A stretch of DNA of 64,000 nt from JACMLD01 sp044223995 (GTDB lineage: Bacteria; Bacteroidota; Bacteroidia; Chitinophagales; Chitinophagaceae). Shown piece by piece: positions 33,690 to 42,824 of this stretch (the stretch's first letter is position 1; each line of letters starts with the position of its first letter). Made by a program: the position numbers and the translations under genes. The stretch spans positions 62,001-126,000 of the forward strand of contig JBGALE010000005.1 of assembly GCA_044223995.1 (NCBI GenBank). The letters run 5' to 3'. Below the pieces are notes generated by a model that did not search any database, was not told the DNA's origin, and saw nothing but the letters and a program-made list of their open reading frames with translations.

Positions 33690-36119
33690 ATGAAAAAATC
33701 TGTTAGTATTTTCTGGAAGATAGTAGGAATCGGTATCGGTTCTTTTATTCTTTTCCTGGTACTTATCAACTTCGGTGTATTTGGCGAAATGCCTTCACTG
33801 GAAGAATTGGAAAACCCCTCTGTATTACAGGCCACTGAACTGTATGCCAGCGACGGAACTTTGATGGGAAAATATTACCTCGATCGCGGCAACCGCAGCA
33901 ATGTTCGTTACCGGGATATTTCCAAGCATGTCATTGATGCACTGGTAGCTACAGAAGACGAACGTTTTTATGATCACTCAGGTATTGATGGCCGTTCTGT
34001 GGCAAGGGCAGTTATTTTTCTGGGCAAAGAAGGTGGTGCCAGTACCATTACACAACAGTTGGCACTGAATATGTTTGCCGAACGGGCAAAAAACCGATTC
34101 GTTCGCATCATTCAAAAATTCAAAGAGTGGATCATTGCCGTAAAACTGGAACGCAATTTTACCAAGGAAGAAATACTGGCATTGTACCTCAATACGGTTC
34201 CATTCAGTGACAACGTATATGGCATCCGGAATGCTTCCCTAACTTTTTTCCAGAAAGAACCCGACAGGCTAAGCGTGGAAGAAGCGGCCGTGTTAATTGG
34301 TATGCTAAAAGGAAATGCAGTATACAATCCACGCAGAAATCCCAAAGCAGCACTTGACCGCAGGAATACCGTGATGAACCAAATGGTGAAAAACGGTTAC
34401 CTCACAGAACCGGAAGCAGCCAAACTGAAACTGAAACCCATACAGTTAAATTATAAGAAGCAGGACGAGAATGCCGGTCTTGCCCCTTATTTCCGCGAAG
34501 AAATAAGAAATGAAATCAAGAAATGGTGCAAGGACAATAAAAACCCTGCCACCGGTAAGCCATATGATATCTACCGCGATGGCCTGCGCATTTATACCAC
34601 CATTAACCCGCGCATGCAATTGTATGCAGAAGAAGCGGTGGCTAAACACATGCCTACCCTGCAAAAAGTATTGAGTGCACAAAGTTCCATTAAGTCGGGT
34701 AAGGTTTGGAAGGAATATGAAAACGTATTGAATTCCGCTATGAGAAACAGCGATCGCTGGAAAAGCATGAAGGACGATGGCGCCAGCGATGAAGAAATCA
34801 AAAAGGCATTTCATACAAAAACAGAAATGAAAGTATTTGCCTGGAATGCGCAGCGGGAAAAAGATACCATCATGACACCGTACGATTCTATCAAGTATAC
34901 CAAACAAATGCTGCAAACTTCCTTCATGGTCATGGATCCTATTACCGGCGAAGTAAAAGCATGGGTGGGGGGTATTGATTTTAAAACTTATAAATACGAT
35001 CACGTAAACATCGATACCAAACGCCAGGTAGGTTCATCCATTAAACCCTTCCTGTATTGCGAAGCCATCGAAGAGGCAGGTTTCACACCGGAAACACCGG
35101 TAGAAAACCAGGCACAGAATTTTCCAGGTTATGGTTTGGTTCCCGCCAAAGGAGGCTGCGGCAAAGGCGGCGGTGTAGTAACCATGTCCACTGCATTAAC
35201 ATGGTCGATGAACTGCGCGTCTGCATACATCATGAAGCAGGTGACGCCCACACGATTCAGTAATTTCCTTAAGCAGGTAAACATACAGACAAAAGTAGAG
35301 CCCTACCCTTCTATGGCGCTTGGTGCCTGCGACTTGTCCATGTATGAAATGCTCTGGGGTTATACTATGTTTCCCAACCGTGGTATCAGTACCAAACCCA
35401 TTTATATTACCCGTATTGAAGATAAAAATGGAAACGTGCTGGAATCTTTCCAGACGAATATGAAACAGGTAATCAGTGAGCAGGCAGCTTATACGATGGT
35501 AAAAATGATGCAGGGACCGGTTGACTTTGGAACAGCAGCAGGCTTACGCGGCCGCTTAGGTGCAGCGGAAATGGGTGGCAAAACAGGAACGACCAATGAT
35601 AACTCCGATGCATGGTTTATCGGTTACTCGCCACAGTTACTGGCAGGTACCTGGATTGGTTGCGATGATCGTTTCATACGATTGGAAGGCGGCCTTGGTT
35701 ATGGTGGCCGTGCTGCGATGCCCATCTGGGAATATTTCTTTCAGAAAGTGTATGCCGATAAAACACTGGGCATTGAAAAAGATGCCCGTTTTCTGCAACC
35801 GGAAAATATGGACAACCGGATGCTGATGGACTGGGACCCTTTCATTGAAAAGAATCCTCCGCCCGGTGCCGAAGGCAGCGACCAGGGCAATGGTGGTGCA
35901 GGTGATTATATCAATTTCGACAAAGACACTTCGCATGTGCCAATTGAATCAACATTGAACCCGGAAGAAAAGAAAATATTAAACGAAGCCACCAAACCGC
36001 CCAAAAAAGAAGAATTAAAAACTGAAGATAAATCACAGGCTACACCGCCTGCACCCGAAAAAAAGAAGAAGGGATTTTTTCAAAAACTATTTGGCGGGAA
36101 AGACAAAAAAGATAATTAA
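33690..36119 (+). CDS. Penicillin-binding protein 1A, bifunctional transglycosylase/transpeptidase
   Basis: 809 residues. One N-terminal membrane helix (about 8-30) is followed by a GT51 glycosyltransferase domain with VATEDERFYDHSGIDGRSVA and GGASTITQQLALNMFAERAK. The penicillin-binding transpeptidase has the active-site GSSIKPFLY (SxxK), TWSMNCAS (SxN) and MGGKTGTTND (KTG). The C-terminus is a long Pro/Glu/Lys-rich tail ending in KKKKGFFQKLFGGKDKKDN. The enzyme polymerises and crosslinks peptidoglycan in the periplasm. It lies downstream of PorW and near bactofilin, a grouping that fits coordination of wall synthesis with envelope machinery. A terminator follows. Confidence 0.95.
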   Translation: MKKSVSIFWKIVGIGIGSFILFLVLINFGVFGEMPSLEELENPSVLQATELYASDGTLMGKYYLDRGNRSNVRYRDISKHVIDALVATEDERFYDHSGIDGRSVARAVIFLGKEGGASTITQQLALNMFAERAKNRFVRIIQKFKEWIIAVKLERNFTKEEILALYLNTVPFSDNVYGIRNASLTFFQKEPDRLSVEEAAVLIGMLKGNAVYNPRRNPKAALDRRNTVMNQMVKNGYLTEPEAAKLKLKPIQLNYKKQDENAGLAPYFREEIRNEIKKWCKDNKNPATGKPYDIYRDGLRIYTTINPRMQLYAEEAVAKHMPTLQKVLSAQSSIKSGKVWKEYENVLNSAMRNSDRWKSMKDDGASDEEIKKAFHTKTEMKVFAWNAQREKDTIMTPYDSIKYTKQMLQTSFMVMDPITGEVKAWVGGIDFKTYKYDHVNIDTKRQVGSSIKPFLYCEAIEEAGFTPETPVENQAQNFPGYGLVPAKGGCGKGGGVVTMSTALTWSMNCASAYIMKQVTPTRFSNFLKQVNIQTKVEPYPSMALGACDLSMYEMLWGYTMFPNRGISTKPIYITRIEDKNGNVLESFQTNMKQVISEQAAYTMVKMMQGPVDFGTAAGLRGRLGAAEMGGKTGTTNDNSDAWFIGYSPQLLAGTWIGCDDRFIRLEGGLGYGGRAAMPIWEYFFQKVYADKTLGIEKDARFLQPENMDNRMLMDWDPFIEKNPPPGAEGSDQGNGGAGDYINFDKDTSHVPIESTLNPEEKKILNEATKPPKKEELKTEDKSQATPPAPEKKKKGFFQKLFGGKDKKDN

Positions 36120-36154
36120 GACTTATATCGTTTAAATAGCCATCAAACAAAAAG

Positions 36155-36187
36155 AACCCCAGTCGCGCATATAGCAGGACCGGGGTT
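36155..36187. terminator. Bidirectional hairpin between PBP1A and the TonB receptor gene
   Basis: AACCCC with AGTC (36155-36164) pairs with GAC and CGGGGTT (36178-36187), enclosing a loop, and is followed by TTTTG on the plus strand. The minus strand continues CTTTTTGTTTG. It lies between two convergent genes. Confidence 0.65.
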
Positions 36188-36223
36188 TTGAATTTTCATG
36201 CAGGAATCAATTCTATTATGGAA

Positions 36224-39200
36224 TTAATAACTCAGCTTAAGTTCCACCCTCCTGTTCTTTGCCCTATTGGCTGCATTATCATTGGGAACAATTGGTTTAT
36301 CCTGTCCAAAGCCGGTAGAATTAATACGGCCCTCGCTGATACCCCTTCCGGTGATATATGTTTTTACAGCATTTGCACGTCCCTGGCTTAACAGCATGTT
36401 TTTGTCTGCAGTACCGGTATTATCGGTATGGCCTTCAATCGATAATTTTAAATCGGGATACTGATTCAGAATATCCACCACATTATCGAGCGACTTGAAT
36501 GATTGTTTCAGCAAAGTTGTTTTACCTGAAGAGAATAAAATGTTTTGTGCAGCCACTGCTACTTTTTTAATCACTTCTTCTTTTACAATCGGGCAACCAC
36601 CATTGGAGGCAGGCCCTGCCAGTTCGGGGCATTTGTCTTCTTCATCTGCCACACCATCCTTGTCTTTATCAGGCATGGGGCAGCCACCATATTTTGCCAA
36701 TCCTGCGGTAGTAGGACATTTATCATCCTTATCAGCAATACCGTCACCATCAGTATCAGGACATCCATTGAAAATTTTTGGTCCCGCAACGGTTGGACAG
36801 GCATCATCTTTATCAGGTACTCCATCACCATCTGTGTCCGGGCAACCTTTGAAAGCTTTTAATCCGGCTACAGTGGGGCAATCATCTTCAGCATCTGGAA
36901 CGCCATCACCATCAGTGTCTTTTGGTTTTTCAACAACTACCGGTGGCGGAGGAGGCAACAGTTTTGGTTTCACCGGTGCTTTACAATTTTTCAATTGCCC
37001 GATATCTATACTCAAACGTGTAAAGAGATAACGTCCGTTGAATCCAAACTGGTTGGCGCCGAATAAAAACCTGCCGCGATTGGATGCATCACGCCCGGCA
37101 CTGTAACCTGTTGTACTCTTCGTAGCGCTGGGGAATGATTGCGGGTTGGTAGGATCGGCATACACAGATGCAGGATCGTTCCGGGGATCAATAAATACCC
37201 TGTCAGGATATATATCAAATATATTGTTACCACCTGCTGACAATGAAACACCGGCACAGAACCTGTAAGTCACTACGAGATCAGTAGTAATTTTTGCACT
37301 GAATACCTGGTCGGTACCCAATCCCACATCATTCCAGTAAAAATTATCTGTCTTCCTTCTTGAATTGGGATCAACATTATTCAGGAACTGTACTTCACCA
37401 AAGCGAACAGCGCGTGCAAGGAAATCCCAGTTTTTAATGGAATAACTAAACGTCAGATTGATTTTACTTTTTGGCTGACCCGTTTCAATACGGCCACGCT
37501 GCTGCCGGTCAAACAAAGTATACGCAAGGTCATTGGCCGGGTTGACAGAAGGATCCGTTAAGCTTGGATTGTTTTTAGCATCTTCAATAACCGAATTGGT
37601 ATGCAAAGGGCCTACCACATCGTTGCGGTTGAAGTTGGCTGCCAGGGAAAGGATGGCATTACCACTACCCAGCCTGAAACGATCTGTTATCACCGCATCG
37701 ATACCTTTTGTTTCTGTATTCACCGCATTGGTCCAGAACTGCAAGGCAGAGGTAGAAGGATCAACACCATAGTCGTTGAGAATTTTATTCACCAATGGGT
37801 TGCTGCGGTTAAATGCAGTTGATAAAACAATACGATCCTTTATAGAAATAAAATAACCATCTACCGTAAACGTAATACCCGTTCCCACTTTACCGGTAAA
37901 GCCCAGTGTATAGCTGGTTGATTTTTCCGGTTTCAATTCTTTGATACCAAATGCATTTCTTACAATCGGGTTATAGTTGTTTGCTGTTAATGAATTGGAA
38001 GGCAACCCACCTACAAATTGCGTAGACGTATTTTGAAAATACCGCTGGTGCAGGGATGGTGCACGGAAACCATTGCTGACAGAACCACGGATGGCAAAAT
38101 TGCGCGACAGTTCATAACGGCCTGTCAATTTACCGCTCAGGTTATTATAATCCTGCTGGAACTCTTTATAAATTTCATAACGGCCAGCCGCATCGATCAA
38201 CAATTTTCCCAGGTTAAATTCCAAATCGCCATAGCCTGCATATATATCTCTTTTTGCCTTGATGGCATCAACGTCTTTAAATCCCGGGAATACCTGTGAA
38301 CCGGATGCCGGGGTAACCGGGCCAAAAGTGGTATAAAGCACTGTTCCCGGATATGGTGGAATGGGATCAACAGATGCTATCCTGCCACCATTAATATATG
38401 AATTCGTTTCACCCTGGTTGATGCGGAACTGTTCGTAACGGTATTCACCGCCAAACGCAAGGTTCATGGAATTGTGATTGGCGAAATTGAATTTACGGCT
38501 CACATCAAGGTTGGCGGTATTTTGCAGGAATGATAATTTACCTGCATAAAACTCAGTCTGCACATTATTGGAAGCAGCAAGTGATGCATTACCGGTATTA
38601 TGAATATCATACCAAATACTGTTTTTACCAATAGTATTGCTCAGGTCGATATCCCATGCACCGGCGTTTCCATGAAAACCAATGATGCCTGACCAGTCTT
38701 CAATGGTTGGTGCAATCTGCGGAAGAAAACCATCGTAGTAATAACGCTGGCCATTTGCCAAAACAGGTTGTTGCGACACAGAATTGGGATTGCGGCTGAA
38801 ACCGGTGGCCTCCCCTTCACGGTGTGATGCAATGGCAGTAAAATAAAAATCCGCATTGTCACCAAGCTTTGCACCAGCATTCAGGACAGCTTCCAGGTTA
38901 TTGGAGTAAGAGTTTCCTGCAACAATATTATGACGGTCGTAACCACGCTGTTTTACTATCGCGGCATCCTGATCGATCAGCCAGCGCCTGTAATCAGTAT
39001 TGCTGACAACTGCAGTTGGATTGGGATTGGTAGGAAATGCACCTGCATTACCGAGGTATACCAATGGAATGTTGTCTAACCCACTGCGGTTGGTTTTATC
39101 GCGGCGCAACCATTGACCACTCAAATTCATGTAGCCGCCGTTTTTATTGGCAAAACCACCGCTGAAGTCAACCTGTGTATTTAATCCATCATTTATTTTA

Positions 39201-40033
39201 GTGCCGCCATTGTAAGGCATATTTGTAAAATTCTGGCCGGTCGTAGCAGATACATTAAAGCCATTGAAGCTCTTCTTCAATACTACGTTGATAACACCGG
39301 CTATGGCGTCTGAGCCATATTGTGCAGCAGCGCCATCCCTTAATACCTCAATGCGCTCAATGGCTGCCACGGGAATGGCATTGAGGTCTGTACCTACAGA
39401 ACCGCGGCCAACAGAACCATTGATATTCACCAGTGCGGTATTATGCCTGCGCTTTCCATTCACCAGTACCAATGTTTGATCAGGCCCCAGTCCACGCAAG
39501 CCAGCCGGGTCAATATGGTCGGTACCATCTGTTACTGTTTGACGGGCCGATTGAAAGGAAGGCGCTGTATAAGTCAGTAATTGCGTAAGATCATTTTGTG
39601 CAAATGGTTTGATGTCCTTTGTACGGATAACATCTACCGGAACCGGTGTGGAAATTTTACTTCTTGCATCGCGCGAACGGGAACCAACGACCACTACCCC
39701 GCTCAAATCGGATACTTCAGTAGTGGTAAAATCCTGCTGCACCACGGCATTATTGCCCACGTTCACTACCATCTTTTGTGCAGACTGCCCAACGAAGGTC
39801 ACCACCAGTGTATATTGGCCTGGCGGCAGTTTGAGCGTATAGCTACCATTTACATCGGTGGTGGTACCTGTTTTTCTGCCCTGAACGGTAACGGAAGCAC
39901 CAGGTAAGGGGCTGCCATTGGCGTCCTTCACCGTACCTTTTACTGTTCCGGTTTGAGCCGATGCCCATTGAAATGCCAGTAACAAAAGGGTAACCATGCC
40001 TGTAAGGCGAAGTGCGTAGATAACTTTTCTCAT
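36224..40033 (-). CDS. TonB-dependent receptor fused to TSP3 repeats and an OmpA peptidoglycan-binding domain
   Basis: 1269 residues in one uninterrupted frame. The order is a signal peptide (1-27), a carboxypeptidase-regulatory-like domain (TVKGTVKDANGSPLPGASVT, about 28-115), and a plug domain (about 125-245, with DPAGLRGLGPDQTLVLVNGK and IERIEVLRDGAAAQYGSDAI). The beta-barrel runs to about 1020, then a Pro-rich linker (KPKLLPPPPPVVVEKPKD). Four thrombospondin type 3 calcium-binding repeats (DTDGDGVPDAEDDCP and variants, about 1037-1150) precede an OmpA C-terminal domain (about 1164-1269). That domain keeps the residues known to bind diaminopimelate: Asp in EGHTDNTG, Arg in LSQGRANAV, and the final NRRVEL. 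A TonB barrel ends in the periplasm, so the extra domains could reach the cell wall. The ATG at 40033 opens the signal peptide; the frame continues 33 codons upstream. No SusD partner is adjacent. Confidence 0.92.
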   Translation of the reverse strand: MRKVIYALRLTGMVTLLLLAFQWASAQTGTVKGTVKDANGSPLPGASVTVQGRKTGTTTDVNGSYTLKLPPGQYTLVVTFVGQSAQKMVVNVGNNAVVQQDFTTTEVSDLSGVVVVGSRSRDARSKISTPVPVDVIRTKDIKPFAQNDLTQLLTYTAPSFQSARQTVTDGTDHIDPAGLRGLGPDQTLVLVNGKRRHNTALVNINGSVGRGSVGTDLNAIPVAAIERIEVLRDGAAAQYGSDAIAGVINVVLKKSFNGFNVSATTGQNFTNMPYNGGTKINDGLNTQVDFSGGFANKNGGYMNLSGQWLRRDKTNRSGLDNIPLVYLGNAGAFPTNPNPTAVVSNTDYRRWLIDQDAAIVKQRGYDRHNIVAGNSYSNNLEAVLNAGAKLGDNADFYFTAIASHREGEATGFSRNPNSVSQQPVLANGQRYYYDGFLPQIAPTIEDWSGIIGFHGNAGAWDIDLSNTIGKNSIWYDIHNTGNASLAASNNVQTEFYAGKLSFLQNTANLDVSRKFNFANHNSMNLAFGGEYRYEQFRINQGETNSYINGGRIASVDPIPPYPGTVLYTTFGPVTPASGSQVFPGFKDVDAIKAKRDIYAGYGDLEFNLGKLLIDAAGRYEIYKEFQQDYNNLSGKLTGRYELSRNFAIRGSVSNGFRAPSLHQRYFQNTSTQFVGGLPSNSLTANNYNPIVRNAFGIKELKPEKSTSYTLGFTGKVGTGITFTVDGYFISIKDRIVLSTAFNRSNPLVNKILNDYGVDPSTSALQFWTNAVNTETKGIDAVITDRFRLGSGNAILSLAANFNRNDVVGPLHTNSVIEDAKNNPSLTDPSVNPANDLAYTLFDRQQRGRIETGQPKSKINLTFSYSIKNWDFLARAVRFGEVQFLNNVDPNSRRKTDNFYWNDVGLGTDQVFSAKITTDLVVTYRFCAGVSLSAGGNNIFDIYPDRVFIDPRNDPASVYADPTNPQSFPSATKSTTGYSAGRDASNRGRFLFGANQFGFNGRYLFTRLSIDIGQLKNCKAPVKPKLLPPPPPVVVEKPKDTDGDGVPDAEDDCPTVAGLKAFKGCPDTDGDGVPDKDDACPTVAGPKIFNGCPDTDGDGIADKDDKCPTTAGLAKYGGCPMPDKDKDGVADEEDKCPELAGPASNGGCPIVKEEVIKKVAVAAQNILFSSGKTTLLKQSFKSLDNVVDILNQYPDLKLSIEGHTDNTGTADKNMLLSQGRANAVKTYITGRGISEGRINSTGFGQDKPIVPNDNAANRAKNRRVELKLSY

Positions 40034-40188
40034 AAAATTCCCAGTTTGTTTTGTGTTGTCTTGGTTGTGGGTATGGATTGTTCTTTGCGAGGTTCGTCGA
40101 TATTTCGAAATTAAAACATTTAGCATTAACAAAAAACTGCCACATTAATTTTAGTTCTGTAATTTTCAATTTATACAACACAAAAAAT

Positions 40189-41910
40189 ATGCAGCGCAGG
40201 TCATTACTTTTTACCGGTGTTTTTTCACTGTGTGTGATGATGAATACCCTTGCTCAAAAGCAGGCATCATCGGCTTCAGTTAATCCCTACCAGTATTCTA
40301 TCCAGAAAAAAATCAACTGCAGCAACGGAGCAGTTGTTTCGGCACATCCGCTGGCCAGCAAGGCCGGAGTAGCCATGCTGAAAAAAGGTGGCAATGCGAT
40401 AGACGCTGCCATTGCAACACAACTGGCACTTGCCGTTGTGTATCCTGGCGCAGGCAATATCGGTGGCGGTGGCTTTATGGTGGCCAAATTGTCCAATGGA
40501 AAAACAGTAGCACTTGACTACCGCGAAAAAGCACCGGCAGCCGCCAGCCGCGATATGTACCTTGATAAAAACGGCAATGCACAAATGGCCCTCAGCCAAA
40601 GCGGACATCTTGCTTCCGGTGTTCCCGGAACCATTGCTGGTTTATTTGCTTCGCACAAATATGCAAAGCTGCCATTTAAAACCCTGATCGAACCGGCTAT
40701 TGAGCTGGCAGAAAAAGGATTTGCAATAACAGAGAACGAGGCCAATTCACTCAATGCAACCAGGGAATCATTTCTGAAATACAGTACCCGCGAACCAGCA
40801 TTTGTAAAAGCTGGTAAGTGGAAGGCTGGCGATACCCTGGTACAAAAAGATCTCGCCAACACACTGAAACGCATCCGCGACCTGGGGCAAAAAGGATTTT
40901 ACGAGGGAGAAACGGCCCGGTTGATCGTGGAAGAAATGAAACGCGGCAATGGCCTGATTACACTGGAAGATTTGAAAAACTACCAGGCAAAGGAAAGAAC
41001 AGCCATGCAATTCCCCTATAAAGCATATACCATTGTCACTATGCCACTGCCCAGCAGCGGCGGTATCATCATCAATCAAACCATGAAGATGATTGAAGAT
41101 AAAAACATAGCGAAGATGGGCTTCCTGTCTGCAGGCGCCATTCAGCTCATGGTAGAAGCAGAAAGAAGGGCCTATGCCGACCGTGCGAAATTTATGGGCG
41201 ACGCAGATTTTGTAAAAGTGCCGGTAAAAAAGCTCACCAGCGCAGATTATATCAAAGAACGCATGAGCGATTATTCGCCCGGTAAAGCGGGCAACAGCAC
41301 TACGACACAGGCTGGAAATATCAACCCGGAAAGTGAAGAAACCACGCACCTCAGCATCATTGATAAAATGGGCAATGCCGTATCTATTACCACCACGCTG
41401 AATGGTGGCTATGGCTGTAAAACCGTTGTAGGCGGTGCAGGGTTCCTGCTCAACAATGAGATGGACGATTTTAGTGTAAAACCTGGCGTACCGAATATGT
41501 ATGGCGCTGTTGGCGCCGAAGCCAATGCCATTGCACCGGGCAAAAGAATGCTGAGCAGCATGACACCCACCATAGTACTGAAAAACAACAAGCCCTATAT
41601 CGTACTCGGGACACCCGGTGGCACCACTATTCCCACCTCGGTGTATCAAACACTGGTAGATATGCTGGAATTCGACCTTAGCACGGAAGATGCAGTATAC
41701 AAACCAAAATTTCATCACCAGTGGCAGCCCGATGAAATTTATGCGGAAAAAGACTTTCCCGTTACCGTTATAGAGCAATTAAAAGCTATGGGCTATAAAG
41801 TAACCGTTCGTGGTAATATCGGCAGGACCGAAGTTATCAAGGCATTGCCTAACGGAAAATTTGAAGCCGTGGCGGATAAACGCGGAGATGACGGTGCCGA
41901 AGGTTATTAA
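40189..41910 (+). CDS. ggt: Gamma-glutamyltransferase
   Basis: 573 residues with a signal peptide (MQRRSLLFTGVFSLCVMMNT-LAQ). It transfers or hydrolyses the gamma-glutamyl group of glutathione and related peptides in the periplasm. Motifs are GGNAIDAAIATQLALAVVYP and GNIGGGGFMVAKLSNGKTVA near the N-terminus, the autoprocessing nucleophile Thr in SEETTHLSIIDKMGNAVSIT, and NNEMDDFSVKPGVPN and LSSMTPTIVLKNNKPYIVLG in the small subunit. The precursor self-cleaves before the Thr. An upstream TAATTTTC (40160-40167) may be the -7 element. The gene is divergent from the TonB receptor fusion and is followed by a terminator. Confidence 0.95.
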   Translation: MQRRSLLFTGVFSLCVMMNTLAQKQASSASVNPYQYSIQKKINCSNGAVVSAHPLASKAGVAMLKKGGNAIDAAIATQLALAVVYPGAGNIGGGGFMVAKLSNGKTVALDYREKAPAAASRDMYLDKNGNAQMALSQSGHLASGVPGTIAGLFASHKYAKLPFKTLIEPAIELAEKGFAITENEANSLNATRESFLKYSTREPAFVKAGKWKAGDTLVQKDLANTLKRIRDLGQKGFYEGETARLIVEEMKRGNGLITLEDLKNYQAKERTAMQFPYKAYTIVTMPLPSSGGIIINQTMKMIEDKNIAKMGFLSAGAIQLMVEAERRAYADRAKFMGDADFVKVPVKKLTSADYIKERMSDYSPGKAGNSTTTQAGNINPESEETTHLSIIDKMGNAVSITTTLNGGYGCKTVVGGAGFLLNNEMDDFSVKPGVPNMYGAVGAEANAIAPGKRMLSSMTPTIVLKNNKPYIVLGTPGGTTIPTSVYQTLVDMLEFDLSTEDAVYKPKFHHQWQPDEIYAEKDFPVTVIEQLKAMGYKVTVRGNIGRTEVIKALPNGKFEAVADKRGDDGAEGY

Positions 41911-41943
41911 TTAAATTCTATAAAGAGAGATTATAGTTTATAT

Positions 41944-41967
41944 AAAAAGGACCGGCCGGTCCTTTTT
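41944..41967 (+). terminator. Rho-independent terminator after ggt
   Basis: AAAAAGGACC and GGTCCTTTTT form a perfect ten-base stem around GGCC, ending in a T run. It lies about 34 bases past the ggt stop codon and could work in both directions. Confidence 0.8.
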
Positions 41968-42033
41968 TGTTGCCCCTGCGACATTATTTTCTTCCGCTCC
42001 TTTAATAAATTTGTGGTTCAAATTTAACAAGCC

Positions 42034-42582
42034 ATGACAACTCCGGGAAATGCTTACCTGCAAACGGCTATCAAACGCCTGAAATATTATAAGGACCTGG
42101 GCGATAAAACATTTGTTCAATTGTCCGATGCCGACTTCCTGTTTCAACCAAACCCTGCCAGCAACAGCATTGCCGTCATCGTCCAGCACATGAACGGAAA
42201 TATGCTGAGCCGCTGGACCAATTTCCTGGCAGAAGATGGTGAAAAAGAATGGCGCGACCGTGATGGAGAATTCAATACCGCTCCCAGGCCGAAACAGGAC
42301 TTAATCCAGTTGTGGGAGGAGGGATGGAACTGCATGTTTGATGCGCTGGCAAGGCTGTCTGAAGAAGATTTGATGAAAACCGTGTATATCCGCCGGGAAG
42401 GGCTGCTGGCAATAGATGCGATCAACCGGCAAATGGCCCATTATCCTTATCATGTAGGCCAAATTGTATACATCGGCCGGCTGATAAAAGACCAGCAATG
42501 GCAAAGCCTTTCAATCCCTGTTGGACAGTCACGGCAATACAATCAAAGTAAAGGCATGAAGGACCCGGCCAAAAACTACTGA
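42034..42582 (+). CDS. DinB-like / DUF1572 family protein
   Basis: 182 residues, a four-helix-bundle protein. VIVQHMNGNMLSRWTNFL carries the first metal-ligand His, and MAHYPYHVGQIVYIGRLIKD the HxxxH near the C-terminus, the arrangement of DinB-superfamily metal-dependent proteins. Many are thiol-dependent S-transferases (bacillithiol type), but DUF1572 members are uncharacterised. An exact -7 element TAAATTTG (42006-42013) lies 20 bases before the ATG. It is probably monocistronic; tamB downstream has its own promoter after a 242-base gap without genes. Confidence 0.82.
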   Translation: MTTPGNAYLQTAIKRLKYYKDLGDKTFVQLSDADFLFQPNPASNSIAVIVQHMNGNMLSRWTNFLAEDGEKEWRDRDGEFNTAPRPKQDLIQLWEEGWNCMFDALARLSEEDLMKTVYIRREGLLAIDAINRQMAHYPYHVGQIVYIGRLIKDQQWQSLSIPVGQSRQYNQSKGMKDPAKNY

Positions 42583-42776
42583 CGGTTAATGATGTGTTTG
42601 TATCCGGTAGAAATCTTGACTGGAGACATCTTCTGCTAAATCAGCGTTAAATAAAACCTCGTTTTGTTACAATACGCGCCCCAAAGACGTTTTGTAAAAC
42701 AGGCGATCCTCCGCAGCTATTAAATAATGTTTAATCCATTAAGGAAATTTCAGATGGAAACGCCATTGGTACTGAA

Positions 42777-42807
42777 TTTGCACACTGGTGTTGATTACCT
42801 ATTTTTA
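42777..42807 (+). promoter_or_regulatory. Promoter of tamB
   Basis: TTTG (42777-42780), exactly 19 bases, then TATTTTTA (42800-42807), one mismatch from TAnnTTTG. The expected transcript start, about 42814, leaves only CTG 42825 and TTG 42873 as usable start codons for the frame downstream. Confidence 0.65.
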
Positions 42808-42824
42808 CACAAATACTGTAACCC

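Noticed and set aside
40768..41778. 336-codon open frame antisense to ggt
   Set aside because: It covers well-conserved ggt coding sequence, has biased Cys/His/Phe composition typical of antisense frames, and shows no domain.
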